Origin: Eubacteriales Family XIII. Incertae Sedis bacterium
GTDB lineage: Bacteria; Bacillota; Clostridia; Peptostreptococcales; Anaerovoracaceae
Reading direction: 5' to 3'
NCBI GenBank assembly: GCA_031272365.1
Contig: JAISTX010000045.1
Span: 1 to 44,448 of the forward strand
Length of the DNA: 44,448 nt
The translations under genes were made by a program, and so were the position numbers. The notes beneath the pieces were generated by a model. The model worked only from the letters and a program-made list of their open reading frames with translations, had not been told where the DNA came from and ran no database searches. Below, piece by piece: positions 38,052 to 44,448 of the stretch (position 1 is its first letter; each line of letters begins with the position of its first letter).

Positions 38052-38762
38052 TTAGCTGGTTTTGGCGGGTTTTGCGAGGGCTTCTTCTATGGCCTCCAGG
38101 ACCAGCTCGGCGTAGAGGACGTTGCCCTTGTTGCCGGCCACGTGGATGCCGTCGCTGGCGAGCAGGCCGCTCTGGCCCGTGACCGCCTCGTCCCAGTCCG
38201 CGACCGTGATGAACTCGTAGTCGTCGGGGAAGGTGCGGATCAGCTCGTTCAGCGGTTTCATATTGCTCAGGCCGTGGCCCGTCACGAAGACCAGGCGGAC
38301 GCCTTCGGGCAGGTCGTCGATGACGTCCTGCGCGTTGTCGAGCGAACCGTTGTGGATGTTGTTGGCGAGGGAGATGACGACGATGTCGCCCTCCGCGAGC
38401 ATGCCCGCGTCGATGCGGCGTTTGAGGATGCCATAACCGGTGCCCATGCCGCGGCCGACCTCGGCGTCGACGGACAGATTCTCGATGCGGCTCGCCAGCT
38501 CCTTCTTGGCGCCGACCGTGATGCTGTCGCCGATGACCATGACGTATTCGTCGGTCAGCTGCGGCGAGGCCGCGCCGTTCTCCATCATGTCCGTTTCCTC
38601 CCCGTAGTCCTCGGTTGCGTATAGTTCGATGAACGGGGTGGACCCGGAGGTTTCGCTCATGCCGCTCACCAGCAGAAAATAGCTCCCGACGCCGATCCCA
38701 GTGGCAAGTATGAATATAAGCGCGACGAGAACGCCGAAATTGCTTTTTCTCCTTTTCTTCAT
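38052..38762 (-). CDS. Membrane-anchored SGNH/GDSL hydrolase (acyltransferase/esterase-like)
   Basis: The 236-residue protein has a basic N-terminus, one membrane helix (FGVLVALIFILATGIGVGSYFLL) and an extracytoplasmic SGNH domain. Block I is VMVIGDSITVGA (catalytic Ser), block III is ISLANNIHNG (Asn) and block V is SDGIHVAG (Asp and His). The domain resembles the C-terminal SGNH of OatA-type peptidoglycan O-acetyltransferases, so a cell-envelope esterase or transferase role is plausible; the membrane acyltransferase half is absent. Start 38762 (MKKRRKSN) is chosen over 38798, because a promoter box lies between them and the mRNA would be leaderless. Confidence 0.85.
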   Translation of the reverse strand: MKKRRKSNFGVLVALIFILATGIGVGSYFLLVSGMSETSGSTPFIELYATEDYGEETDMMENGAASPQLTDEYVMVIGDSITVGAKKELASRIENLSVDAEVGRGMGTGYGILKRRIDAGMLAEGDIVVISLANNIHNGSLDNAQDVIDDLPEGVRLVFVTGHGLSNMKPLNELIRTFPDDYEFITVADWDEAVTGQSGLLASDGIHVAGNKGNVLYAELVLEAIEEALAKPAKTS

Positions 38763-38769
38763 GCAATGT

Positions 38770-38778
38770 ATTTTACCA
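38770..38778 (-). promoter_or_regulatory. Extended -10 promoter, probably leaderless
   Basis: On the minus strand TGG-TAAAAT ends 7 nt before the ATG at 38762, and no ribosome site fits between. Its normal start would be the A of ATG. Confidence 0.55.
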
Positions 38779-38797
38779 CAATAGGTTGCGCGGGGCA

Positions 38798-38806
38798 TGT
38801 TACAAT
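38798..38806 (+). promoter_or_regulatory. Extended -10 promoter of the CheW-CZB gene
   Basis: TGT-TACAAT, 30 nt before the ATG at 38837, with GGGAGCGAGGG as ribosome site. It is divergent from the minus-strand promoter only 20 bp away. Confidence 0.5.
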
Positions 38807-38836
38807 AGGGTTATCAAATAACGGGAGCGAGGGACC

Positions 38837-39727
38837 ATGAACGAGTTTATCAACGAATTTGCTTTCAATCTGCCTATGGAGTACGAGGAGCCGGAAGACG
38901 AGGTCGCCGGCCTCTACCTCATCTGCGACACGGGCGGCGGCCGGTACGCGGTCCCGGTGGCGGACGTGAACGCGATCGTCGCGCCGGGGGGCTACACGCC
39001 GGTGCCGGAGGCACCGGACTTCATCCTCGGGCTGATCGAGCACCGGGGCGACCTGGTGCCCGTCGTCAGCGTGCGCCGCCTGTTCGGGATGAAGCTGCTG
39101 GCCGAGGAGCTCGAGGAGCTGATGCGGGAGCGCATCCACGAGCACACGGAATGGGTGCGCGAGCTCGAGGAGAGCGTGCGCACCGGGCGGGACGTCACGG
39201 TCGAGACGGACCCGCACAAATGCCGCTTCGGGCGCTGGTACGACCAGTTCCGGACCTCCAACAGCGTGCTGAACGCGCTGCTCCTCCGCATCGACGAGCC
39301 GCACAAGGCGATCCACGAGACCGCGATCCGCGCGAAGCAGCTGGTCGCGCTGGGCCGCCGGGAGGAGGCGGCGTCCCTCGTACAGGAGATGAAGGACACG
39401 CATTTCCGCAAGACGATGGATCTGCTCCGGGCCGCCTCGGCGGCCTATGTCGAGGGCAGCCGGGAGATCGTGATCGTTGTCGAGGTCCCGGACGGGCACG
39501 CGGGCATCCGCGTCGACAGCATCGAGACGATCGCGAAGCTGGAGGACACGGCGCCGCCGCCCGATATGCTCAAGAGCGTCAAGGCGGTCCAGGGCTACGT
39601 GACGATGCCCGGGGAGGAGTCGGCCATCGGCGTGCTGGACGTGCAGTACATCGCGCACTACGCGAGCGAGGCGACTGCGGCGCTCGCAGCGGGGGAGGAG
39701 CCGGCAAGCGAATTTCTTATTGAATAA
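38837..39727 (+). CDS. CheW-like coupling protein with inserted CZB zinc-binding domain
   Basis: This 296-residue cytoplasmic protein has a CheW fold in two parts. Residues 22-85 (GLYLICDTGGGRYAVPVADV...FILGLIEHRGDLVPVVSVRRL) and 208-275 (EIVIVVEVPDGHAGIRVDSI...IGVLDVQYI) flank an inserted helical domain. The insert carries the chemoreceptor zinc-binding (CZB) signature H103-x2-W106, C129-x-FGRWY and H156-x3-H160, the expected three-His/one-Cys zinc site. CheW joins chemoreceptors to CheA; CZB domains sense zinc or oxidants such as hypochlorous acid through the cysteine. The protein could therefore switch chemoreceptor-kinase coupling by redox or zinc state. It lies near a chemoreceptor gene. 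The two-part CheW assignment is by eye. Confidence 0.85.
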   Translation: MNEFINEFAFNLPMEYEEPEDEVAGLYLICDTGGGRYAVPVADVNAIVAPGGYTPVPEAPDFILGLIEHRGDLVPVVSVRRLFGMKLLAEELEELMRERIHEHTEWVRELEESVRTGRDVTVETDPHKCRFGRWYDQFRTSNSVLNALLLRIDEPHKAIHETAIRAKQLVALGRREEAASLVQEMKDTHFRKTMDLLRAASAAYVEGSREIVIVVEVPDGHAGIRVDSIETIAKLEDTAPPPDMLKSVKAVQGYVTMPGEESAIGVLDVQYIAHYASEATAALAAGEEPASEFLIE

Positions 39728-39748
39728 TTATGAATTTACATGTATAAT
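39720..39748 (+). promoter_or_regulatory. Promoter of carAB
   Basis: TTGAAT (39720-39725), a 17-nt spacer and TATAAT (39743-39748). It overlaps the stop codon of the CheW-CZB gene. The leader before carA is too short for a pyrimidine attenuator. Confidence 0.65.
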
Positions 39749-39766
39749 TATACACCGGAGGGCTTC

Positions 39767-40903
39767 ATGGAAGGACTATTGGTTTTGGAAGACGGGTCGG
39801 CGTTCCGGGGCAAAGGCTTCGGTGCGGCGGCGACGAATGTCGGCGAGCTTGTGTTCAACACGTCGATGACGGGCTATCAGGGCATCCTGACGGACCCGTC
39901 GTACTGCGGGCAGGTCATCAACATGACCTACCCCCTGATCGGCAACTACGGGGTGAGCGAGGTGGACAACCAGTCGGCGAAGATCCACGCGTTCGGGTTT
40001 GTGACGCGGGACATCACGTTCCGGCCGAGCAACCGCATGAGCGTGATGAGCATCTCGGAGTGGCTGGCGGCGCAGGGCATCCCGGGCGTGTACAACGTGG
40101 ACACGCGGCAGGTCACGAAGAAGATCCGCGAGGCGGGCACGGTGCCCTGCGTGATCTCCACGGAGGGGATCTCGAAGGAGGAGGCGCTGTCGCTGCTGCC
40201 CGGGGCCGGGCGGGTGCCGGCGCTGCGGACGGACTATATGCGCGAGGTGGGGACGCGGGAGCTGTTGGTCATCCCGCCGTCCGGCGGCGAAGGCGGCGCG
40301 GCGCTGCGGGTCGCGGTGCTGGACTTCGGCATCAAGCGCAATATCCTGACGGGGCTGACGGACCGCGGCTGCGAGGTCTACCTCTTCCCCTACGGGGCGA
40401 CGGCCGAGGAGGTGCTGGCGGCGGAGCCCGACGGGGTGTTCCTGTCGAACGGGCCCGGAGACCCGGAGGCCTGCGAGGCGGGCGTCGAGACGACGCGCGC
40501 GCTGCTGGCGCTTTCGGCTTCGGGCAGGATCCCGCCCTTGCCGATCTTCGGCATCTGCATGGGGCACCAGGTGATCGGGCTCGCGGCGGGCGGGCGCACG
40601 TACAAGCTGAAATTTGGGCACCGGGGCGCCAACCACGGCGTCATCGACCTCGAGACGGACCGCTCGGCGATCACGTCGCAAAACCACAGCTTTGCGGTCG
40701 CGGCGGAGAGCGTCAGCAAGGGCGGGTTCGTCGTGACGCACGTCAACCTCAACGACGGGACGGTCGAGGGGATGCGGCACACGGAGCTGCCGGTCTTCTC
40801 GGTGCAGTACCACCCGGAGGGCTCGCCGGGGCCGAACGACTCGCAGGGGCTGTTCGACCGGTTTGTGGCCATGATCCGCAAAGGGGGTGGCCGCGATGCC
40901 TAA
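39767..40903 (+). CDS. carA: Carbamoyl-phosphate synthase small (glutaminase) subunit
   Basis: The 378-residue subunit hydrolyses glutamine and channels ammonia to CarB. The N-terminal CPSase small-chain domain (LVLEDGSAFRGKGFG, FNTSMTGYQ...LTDPSYCGQ) is followed by a class I glutaminase domain with nucleophile Cys in FGICMGHQVIGLAAG (about residue 264) and the His/Glu pair in VQYHPEGSPGPNDS. ATG 39767 follows GGAGGG by 4-5 nt; the upstream in-frame ATG at 39740 lies inside the promoter. It overlaps carB by 8 nt. It serves pyrimidine and arginine synthesis. Confidence 0.97.
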   Translation: MEGLLVLEDGSAFRGKGFGAAATNVGELVFNTSMTGYQGILTDPSYCGQVINMTYPLIGNYGVSEVDNQSAKIHAFGFVTRDITFRPSNRMSVMSISEWLAAQGIPGVYNVDTRQVTKKIREAGTVPCVISTEGISKEEALSLLPGAGRVPALRTDYMREVGTRELLVIPPSGGEGGAALRVAVLDFGIKRNILTGLTDRGCEVYLFPYGATAEEVLAAEPDGVFLSNGPGDPEACEAGVETTRALLALSASGRIPPLPIFGICMGHQVIGLAAGGRTYKLKFGHRGANHGVIDLETDRSAITSQNHSFAVAAESVSKGGFVVTHVNLNDGTVEGMRHTELPVFSVQYHPEGSPGPNDSQGLFDRFVAMIRKGGGRDA

Positions 40904-43900
40904 GCGCGAAGGGCTCATGAAGGTGCTCATGATCGGCTCCGGCCCCATCATCATCGGGCAGGCGGCAGAGTTCGACTACGCGGGCACGCAGGCCTGCAAG
41001 GCCATCCGCGAGGAGGGCATCGAGTGCGTGCTCGTCAACTCCAACCCCGCGACGATCATGACGGACGAAGGGATCGCCGACAAGGTCTATATGGAGCCGC
41101 TCACGGAAGAGGCGCTCGAGGTCATTATTGCGAAGGAGCGGCCGCAGGGCGTGCTGGCGGGCTTCGGCGGCCAGACGGGGCTCAACCTCGCGATGGAGCT
41201 CGACGAGAAGGGCATCCTCGCGAAGTACGGGGCGCTGCTGCTCGGCGTCAACAAGGAGTCGATCCGCCGCGCGGAGGACCGCGAGGAGTTCAAGAAGCTG
41301 ATGCACGAGATCGGCGAGCCGATCCCGGACAGCATCATCGCGCACGGCATCGGGGAGTGCCGGGCCTTCGTGGAGAAGGTCGGCTACCCCGTCATCATCC
41401 GGCCCGCGTACACGCTCGGCGGCACGGGCGGCGGCATCGCCACGTGCGACGCGGAGCTCGATACGCTCGTCACGAGCGGCATCGAAAACAGCGCGATCGG
41501 GCAGATCCTCCTGGAGGAGTCCGTCGCGGGCTGGAAGGAGATCGAGTACGAGGTGATGCGCGACGCGAAGGACAACTGCATCACGGTCTGCGGCATGGAA
41601 AACTTCGACCCCGTCGGCGTGCACACGGGCGACTCGATCGTCGTGGCGCCGATCCAGACGCTGCGCGACTACGAGTACCAGATGCTGCGCGACGCGGCGC
41701 TCAAGATCATCCGCAGCCTCGACATCGAAGGCGGGTGCAACGTGCAGTTTGCGCTCGACCCGGACACGAGCAAATACATCGTGATCGAGGTGAACCCGCG
41801 CGTGAGCCGGAGCTCCGCGCTCGCGTCGAAGGCGGCGGGCTACCCGATCGCGAAGCTCGCGGCGAAGATCGCGCTCGGGTATTCCTTGGACGAGCTGAAA
41901 AACTACGTGACGGGCGAGACGAGCGCGTGCTTCGAGCCGACGCTCGACTACTGCGTCGTGAAATTTCCGAAATGGCCCTTCGACAAATTCAAGACGGCGT
42001 CGCGCCGGCTCGGGACGCAGATGAAGGCGACGGGCGAGGTGATGAGCATCTCGCGCACGTTCGAGAGCGCTTTGCTCAAGGCGATCACGTCGCTGGAGAT
42101 CAAGCGGGAGGGGCTGCGCGTGCCGGCGATCATGAAGATGTCGGACGGGGAGCTCACGGCGAAGATCGTGGCGCGCGACGACGAGCGGATCTTTGCGATC
42201 GCGGAGGCGCTGCGCCGCGGCATCGCGGCGGCCGCGGCGGAAGGGCTATCCGGGGACGAAGCCGCGGGGCCTTTCAGCATCGACGGGCTGTTTGAGCTGA
42301 CGAAGGTCGACCGGTGGTTTCTCGGCAAGCTGTACCGCATCGTGAAGATGGAAAAGACTTTGGCGGAGACGCACGGCGTCCTCTCGGCGGCGCTCATCTA
42401 CGAGGCGGAGGAGATCGGCTTCACGGACAGCGAGATCCTCTCCCTCACGGGCGCGGGGCGCGACGTGCTCACGGACATCCGCGTCTACAACGAAATCTAC
42501 CCCGTCTACAAAGTCGTCGACACCTGCGGGGGCGAGTTCGAGGCGCGCACGCCGTATTATTATTCCTGTTTCGACACGGAGGACGAGAGCCGCATTTCGG
42601 ACAATCAAAAGATCTTGATCGTCGGCTCGGGGCCGATCCGCATCGGGCAGGGGATCGAGTTTGACTACTGCTGCGTGCGCGGGGTGTGGGCCATCAAGGA
42701 GCTGGGCTACGAGGCGGTCATCATCAATAACAACCCGGAGACGGTGAGCACGGACTTCGACACTTCGGACAAACTGTACTTCGAGGCCCTGCACGTCGAC
42801 GACGTGATGAACGTCATCAAGAAAGAGCGGCCGCTCGGCGTGATCCTGCAGTTTGGCGGGCAGACTTCGCTGAACCTAGCGGAGGACCTGGACCGGCGCG
42901 GCATCAACATCCTCGGGACTTCGTTTGCGAGCATCGACCTCGCGGAGGACCGGCAGAAGACGACGGAATTCCTCGCGCGGCTCGGCATCGACACGCCGCC
43001 CGGGGTCTCGGTGACGACGAAGGAGGCGGCGTTCGCGGCCGTCGCGGAGCTCGGCTACCCGCTCGTGGTGCGGCCGTCGTACGTCATCGGCGGGCGCGCG
43101 ATGCAGGTGGTCTACAGCGACAAGGAGCTGCTCGAGTACCTGACGGAGGCGGTGTCGCTGTCCGCCGAGCACCCGGTGCTCATCGACAAATACATCTTCG
43201 GCAAGGAGATCGAGGTGGATGCGATCTCGGACGGGGAGGACATCCTCATCCCCGGCATCATGGAGCATGTGGAGCGGACGGGCGTGCATTCGGGCGACAG
43301 CATCAGCGTCTACCCGCCGCACACGGCGCCGAACGAGGTGTGCGATACGCTCATCGACTACACGGAGAAGATCACGCGCGGGCTCGGCGTCTGCGGGCTC
43401 GTCAACATCCAGTACGCGTGGGACGGGCGGAAGGTCTGGGTCATCGAGGTGAACCCGCGCGCGTCGCGGACGGTGCCGATCATTTCGAAGGTGACGGGCG
43501 TGCCGATGGTGAAGCTCGCGGTCGCCTCCATGCTCGGGCACCGGCTGCGCGACTCGGAGTACGGGACGGGGCTGTACCGCAAGATGAAGCTGACGGCGGT
43601 GAAGGTGCCGGTGTTCTCGGGGGCGAAGCTCACGGACGTGGACATGGCGCTCGGGCCGGAGATGAAGTCGACGGGCGAGGTGCTCGGCGTGGACGCCAGC
43701 TACGAGAAGGCGTGCTACAAGGGCTTCCTCGCGAGCGGGGTGCACATCCCGGACGGCGGCGGGGAGGGGCTGTACGTGCGGCTGAAAAACCCGGACAAAA
43801 ACGAGGAGTCGCTCGCGGTCGTGCGGGCGTATGTGGACGAGGGGTTCTCGCTGTGGTCTTTCGGGAGCACGCTGTCCTTCCTGCGGGATCACGGTTTTGC

Positions 43901-44156
43901 GGATACGCAGGAGGCGGACGCGGCGCGGATGAAGGCGCTCATCGCGGACGGGGCGGTGACGTGCGTCATCGACGTGCCGAACGTGGCGAACGACCCGGCG
44001 ACGGACAGCTTCGAGGTGCGGCGCTACGCAACGGAGCGCAACCTGCCCGTGCTGACGTGCGTGGACACGGCGGCGGCGTTTTTGATGGCGCTGCGCATGA
44101 AGAAGGCCGGGGCCGTGGCGGAGTATAGGACGCTGGAGGAGTATACGGGGTTGTGA
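40896..44156 (+). CDS. carB: Carbamoyl-phosphate synthase large subunit
   Basis: The 1086-residue subunit makes carbamoyl phosphate from bicarbonate, ammonia and two ATP. It has two homologous ATP-grasp halves, each opening with a dinucleotide-like loop (VLMIGSGPIIIGQAAEFDYAG; ILIVGSGPIRIGQGIEFDYC at about 567). The ATP-grasp metal motif VIEVNPRVSRSSALASKA recurs as VIEVNPRASRTVPIISK. A helical oligomerisation domain lies between the halves, and a C-terminal MGS allosteric domain covers about the last 140 residues. Start 40896 has AAGGGGGTGG five nt upstream, making GTG 40887 unlikely. Full length, no truncation. Confidence 0.97.
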   Translation: MPKREGLMKVLMIGSGPIIIGQAAEFDYAGTQACKAIREEGIECVLVNSNPATIMTDEGIADKVYMEPLTEEALEVIIAKERPQGVLAGFGGQTGLNLAMELDEKGILAKYGALLLGVNKESIRRAEDREEFKKLMHEIGEPIPDSIIAHGIGECRAFVEKVGYPVIIRPAYTLGGTGGGIATCDAELDTLVTSGIENSAIGQILLEESVAGWKEIEYEVMRDAKDNCITVCGMENFDPVGVHTGDSIVVAPIQTLRDYEYQMLRDAALKIIRSLDIEGGCNVQFALDPDTSKYIVIEVNPRVSRSSALASKAAGYPIAKLAAKIALGYSLDELKNYVTGETSACFEPTLDYCVVKFPKWPFDKFKTASRRLGTQMKATGEVMSISRTFESALLKAITSLEIKREGLRVPAIMKMSDGELTAKIVARDDERIFAIAEALRRGIAAAAAEGLSGDEAAGPFSIDGLFELTKVDRWFLGKLYRIVKMEKTLAETHGVLSAALIYEAEEIGFTDSEILSLTGAGRDVLTDIRVYNEIYPVYKVVDTCGGEFEARTPYYYSCFDTEDESRISDNQKILIVGSGPIRIGQGIEFDYCCVRGVWAIKELGYEAVIINNNPETVSTDFDTSDKLYFEALHVDDVMNVIKKERPLGVILQFGGQTSLNLAEDLDRRGINILGTSFASIDLAEDRQKTTEFLARLGIDTPPGVSVTTKEAAFAAVAELGYPLVVRPSYVIGGRAMQVVYSDKELLEYLTEAVSLSAEHPVLIDKYIFGKEIEVDAISDGEDILIPGIMEHVERTGVHSGDSISVYPPHTAPNEVCDTLIDYTEKITRGLGVCGLVNIQYAWDGRKVWVIEVNPRASRTVPIISKVTGVPMVKLAVASMLGHRLRDSEYGTGLYRKMKLTAVKVPVFSGAKLTDVDMALGPEMKSTGEVLGVDASYEKACYKGFLASGVHIPDGGGEGLYVRLKNPDKNEESLAVVRAYVDEGFSLWSFGSTLSFLRDHGFADTQEADAARMKALIADGAVTCVIDVPNVANDPATDSFEVRRYATERNLPVLTCVDTAAAFLMALRMKKAGAVAEYRTLEEYTGL

Positions 44157-44158
44157 AG

Positions 44159-44300
44159 GATGCCGGATGCTGCGCATCCGCCTATTGATTGGAGCATGGA
44201 TTCCGGTTATGCCACCACTATTGTCATTCCGGGGCGCGAAGCGAACCCGGAATCCATGCTTCAATCAAAGGCAGGCTCGCGGCAGCGAGGCTGCTATCCT
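44159..44300. repeat. Composite palindromic extragenic repeat, copy B
   Basis: It starts 3 nt after carB. It has the same order as copy A: hairpin CGGATGC-TGC-GCATCCG (44165-44181), then the arm TTGATTGGAGCATGGATT (from 44186). The inverted arm ends CCGGAATCCATGCTTCAATC (44248-44267), and a near-perfect GC hairpin GCAGGCTCGC/GCGAGGCTGC follows (44271-44294). The middle is shorter and diverged, with GTCATTCCGGGG...CCCGGAAT. An A/T-run stretch (44308-44338) and nothing recognisable lie between it and the window end. Confidence 0.75.
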
Positions 44301-44427
44301 TTTCGGGACAAAAAGTTTTTTTTGAGGGCAAAAAAAGTGGTCAACCCCCGCCTGTTTTTTTCCGCCGGGGTGGGGCACAATAGTAGCATAGGACTACTGT
44401 AGGCTGCATTTCAATGGGGGATGACTT

Positions 44428-44448
44428 ATGGACTTTGGGCGGGTTTTT
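44428..44448 (+). CDS. Possible start of a downstream gene (3' partial)
   Basis: An ATG with GGGGGAT about 7 nt upstream opens a frame (MDFGRVF...) that runs off the right edge. A second ATG at 44421 in another frame is also possible. Only seven codons are visible, so the product cannot be named and the call is weak. Confidence 0.25.

Noticed and set aside
44157..44185. Intrinsic terminator after carB
   Set aside because: The CGGATGC hairpin has no T run after it and is shared with copy A of the repeat, so it is better explained as part of that element.

Overview
The window is G+C-rich DNA from what looks like a Gram-positive, anaerobic member of the Clostridia. The evidence is sortase-anchored pili, a lipobox lipoprotein, Shine-Dalgarno-led genes, the Firmicutes-style order rRNA methyltransferase-pheS-pheT-zapA-mutS2, and an oxygen-sensitive-looking molybdenum/iron-sulfur operon. 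No species can be assigned from the sequence alone. There are no tRNA or rRNA genes, insertion sequences, phage genes or CRISPR arrays.

Region 1 (1-16680) is a surface-pilus locus. It begins inside a giant adhesin/pilin reading frame that is open at the left edge and runs to 11733. This frame carries BspA-type leucine-rich repeats, many SpaA/Cna-B-like repeats, an internal YPLTG sorting signal, then an internal signal peptide and a second pilin-like part. A major pilin with a VYPKN pilin motif and an LPFTG signal follows, then two class C sortases. In the 391-bp gap between pilin and sortases lies a compact locus with the architecture of a par/Fst type I toxin-antitoxin module. It comprises a 29-residue membrane peptide with a consensus promoter on the minus strand, a convergent short RNA on the plus strand, a shared bidirectional terminator, and an 11-nt repeat complementary to the toxin start. 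The locus ends in a palindromic repeat element that recurs at 44159-44300.

Region 2 (16750-28350) is mainly housekeeping: SpoU-family RNA methyltransferase, pheS, pheT, zapA, mutS2, argS, a TPR protein, and convergently a transglutaminase-like lipoprotein.

Region 3 (28350-34450) is a five-gene operon behind its own promoter and a highly structured leader RNA. It encodes a cytoplasmic DMSO-reductase-family molybdoenzyme, a four-cluster ferredoxin subunit, a TorD-like chaperone, and AsrA- and AsrB-like electron-input subunits, but no AsrC sulfite reductase. The inferred route is NAD(P)H to AsrB to AsrA/ferredoxin to the molybdoenzyme, substrate unknown.

Region 4 (34450-39730) holds a class I aminotransferase, a methyl-accepting chemotaxis protein, a YbjQ-family protein, a membrane-anchored SGNH hydrolase (minus strand), and a CheW protein whose fold is split by a zinc-binding CZB domain. 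Region 5 (39720-44448) holds carA-carB, the second repeat copy, and the first codons of a possible next gene.

Several genes (16770, 28347 minus, 38762 minus) have an extended -10 box 6-9 nt before the ATG and no Shine-Dalgarno, so leaderless mRNAs seem to be in use.
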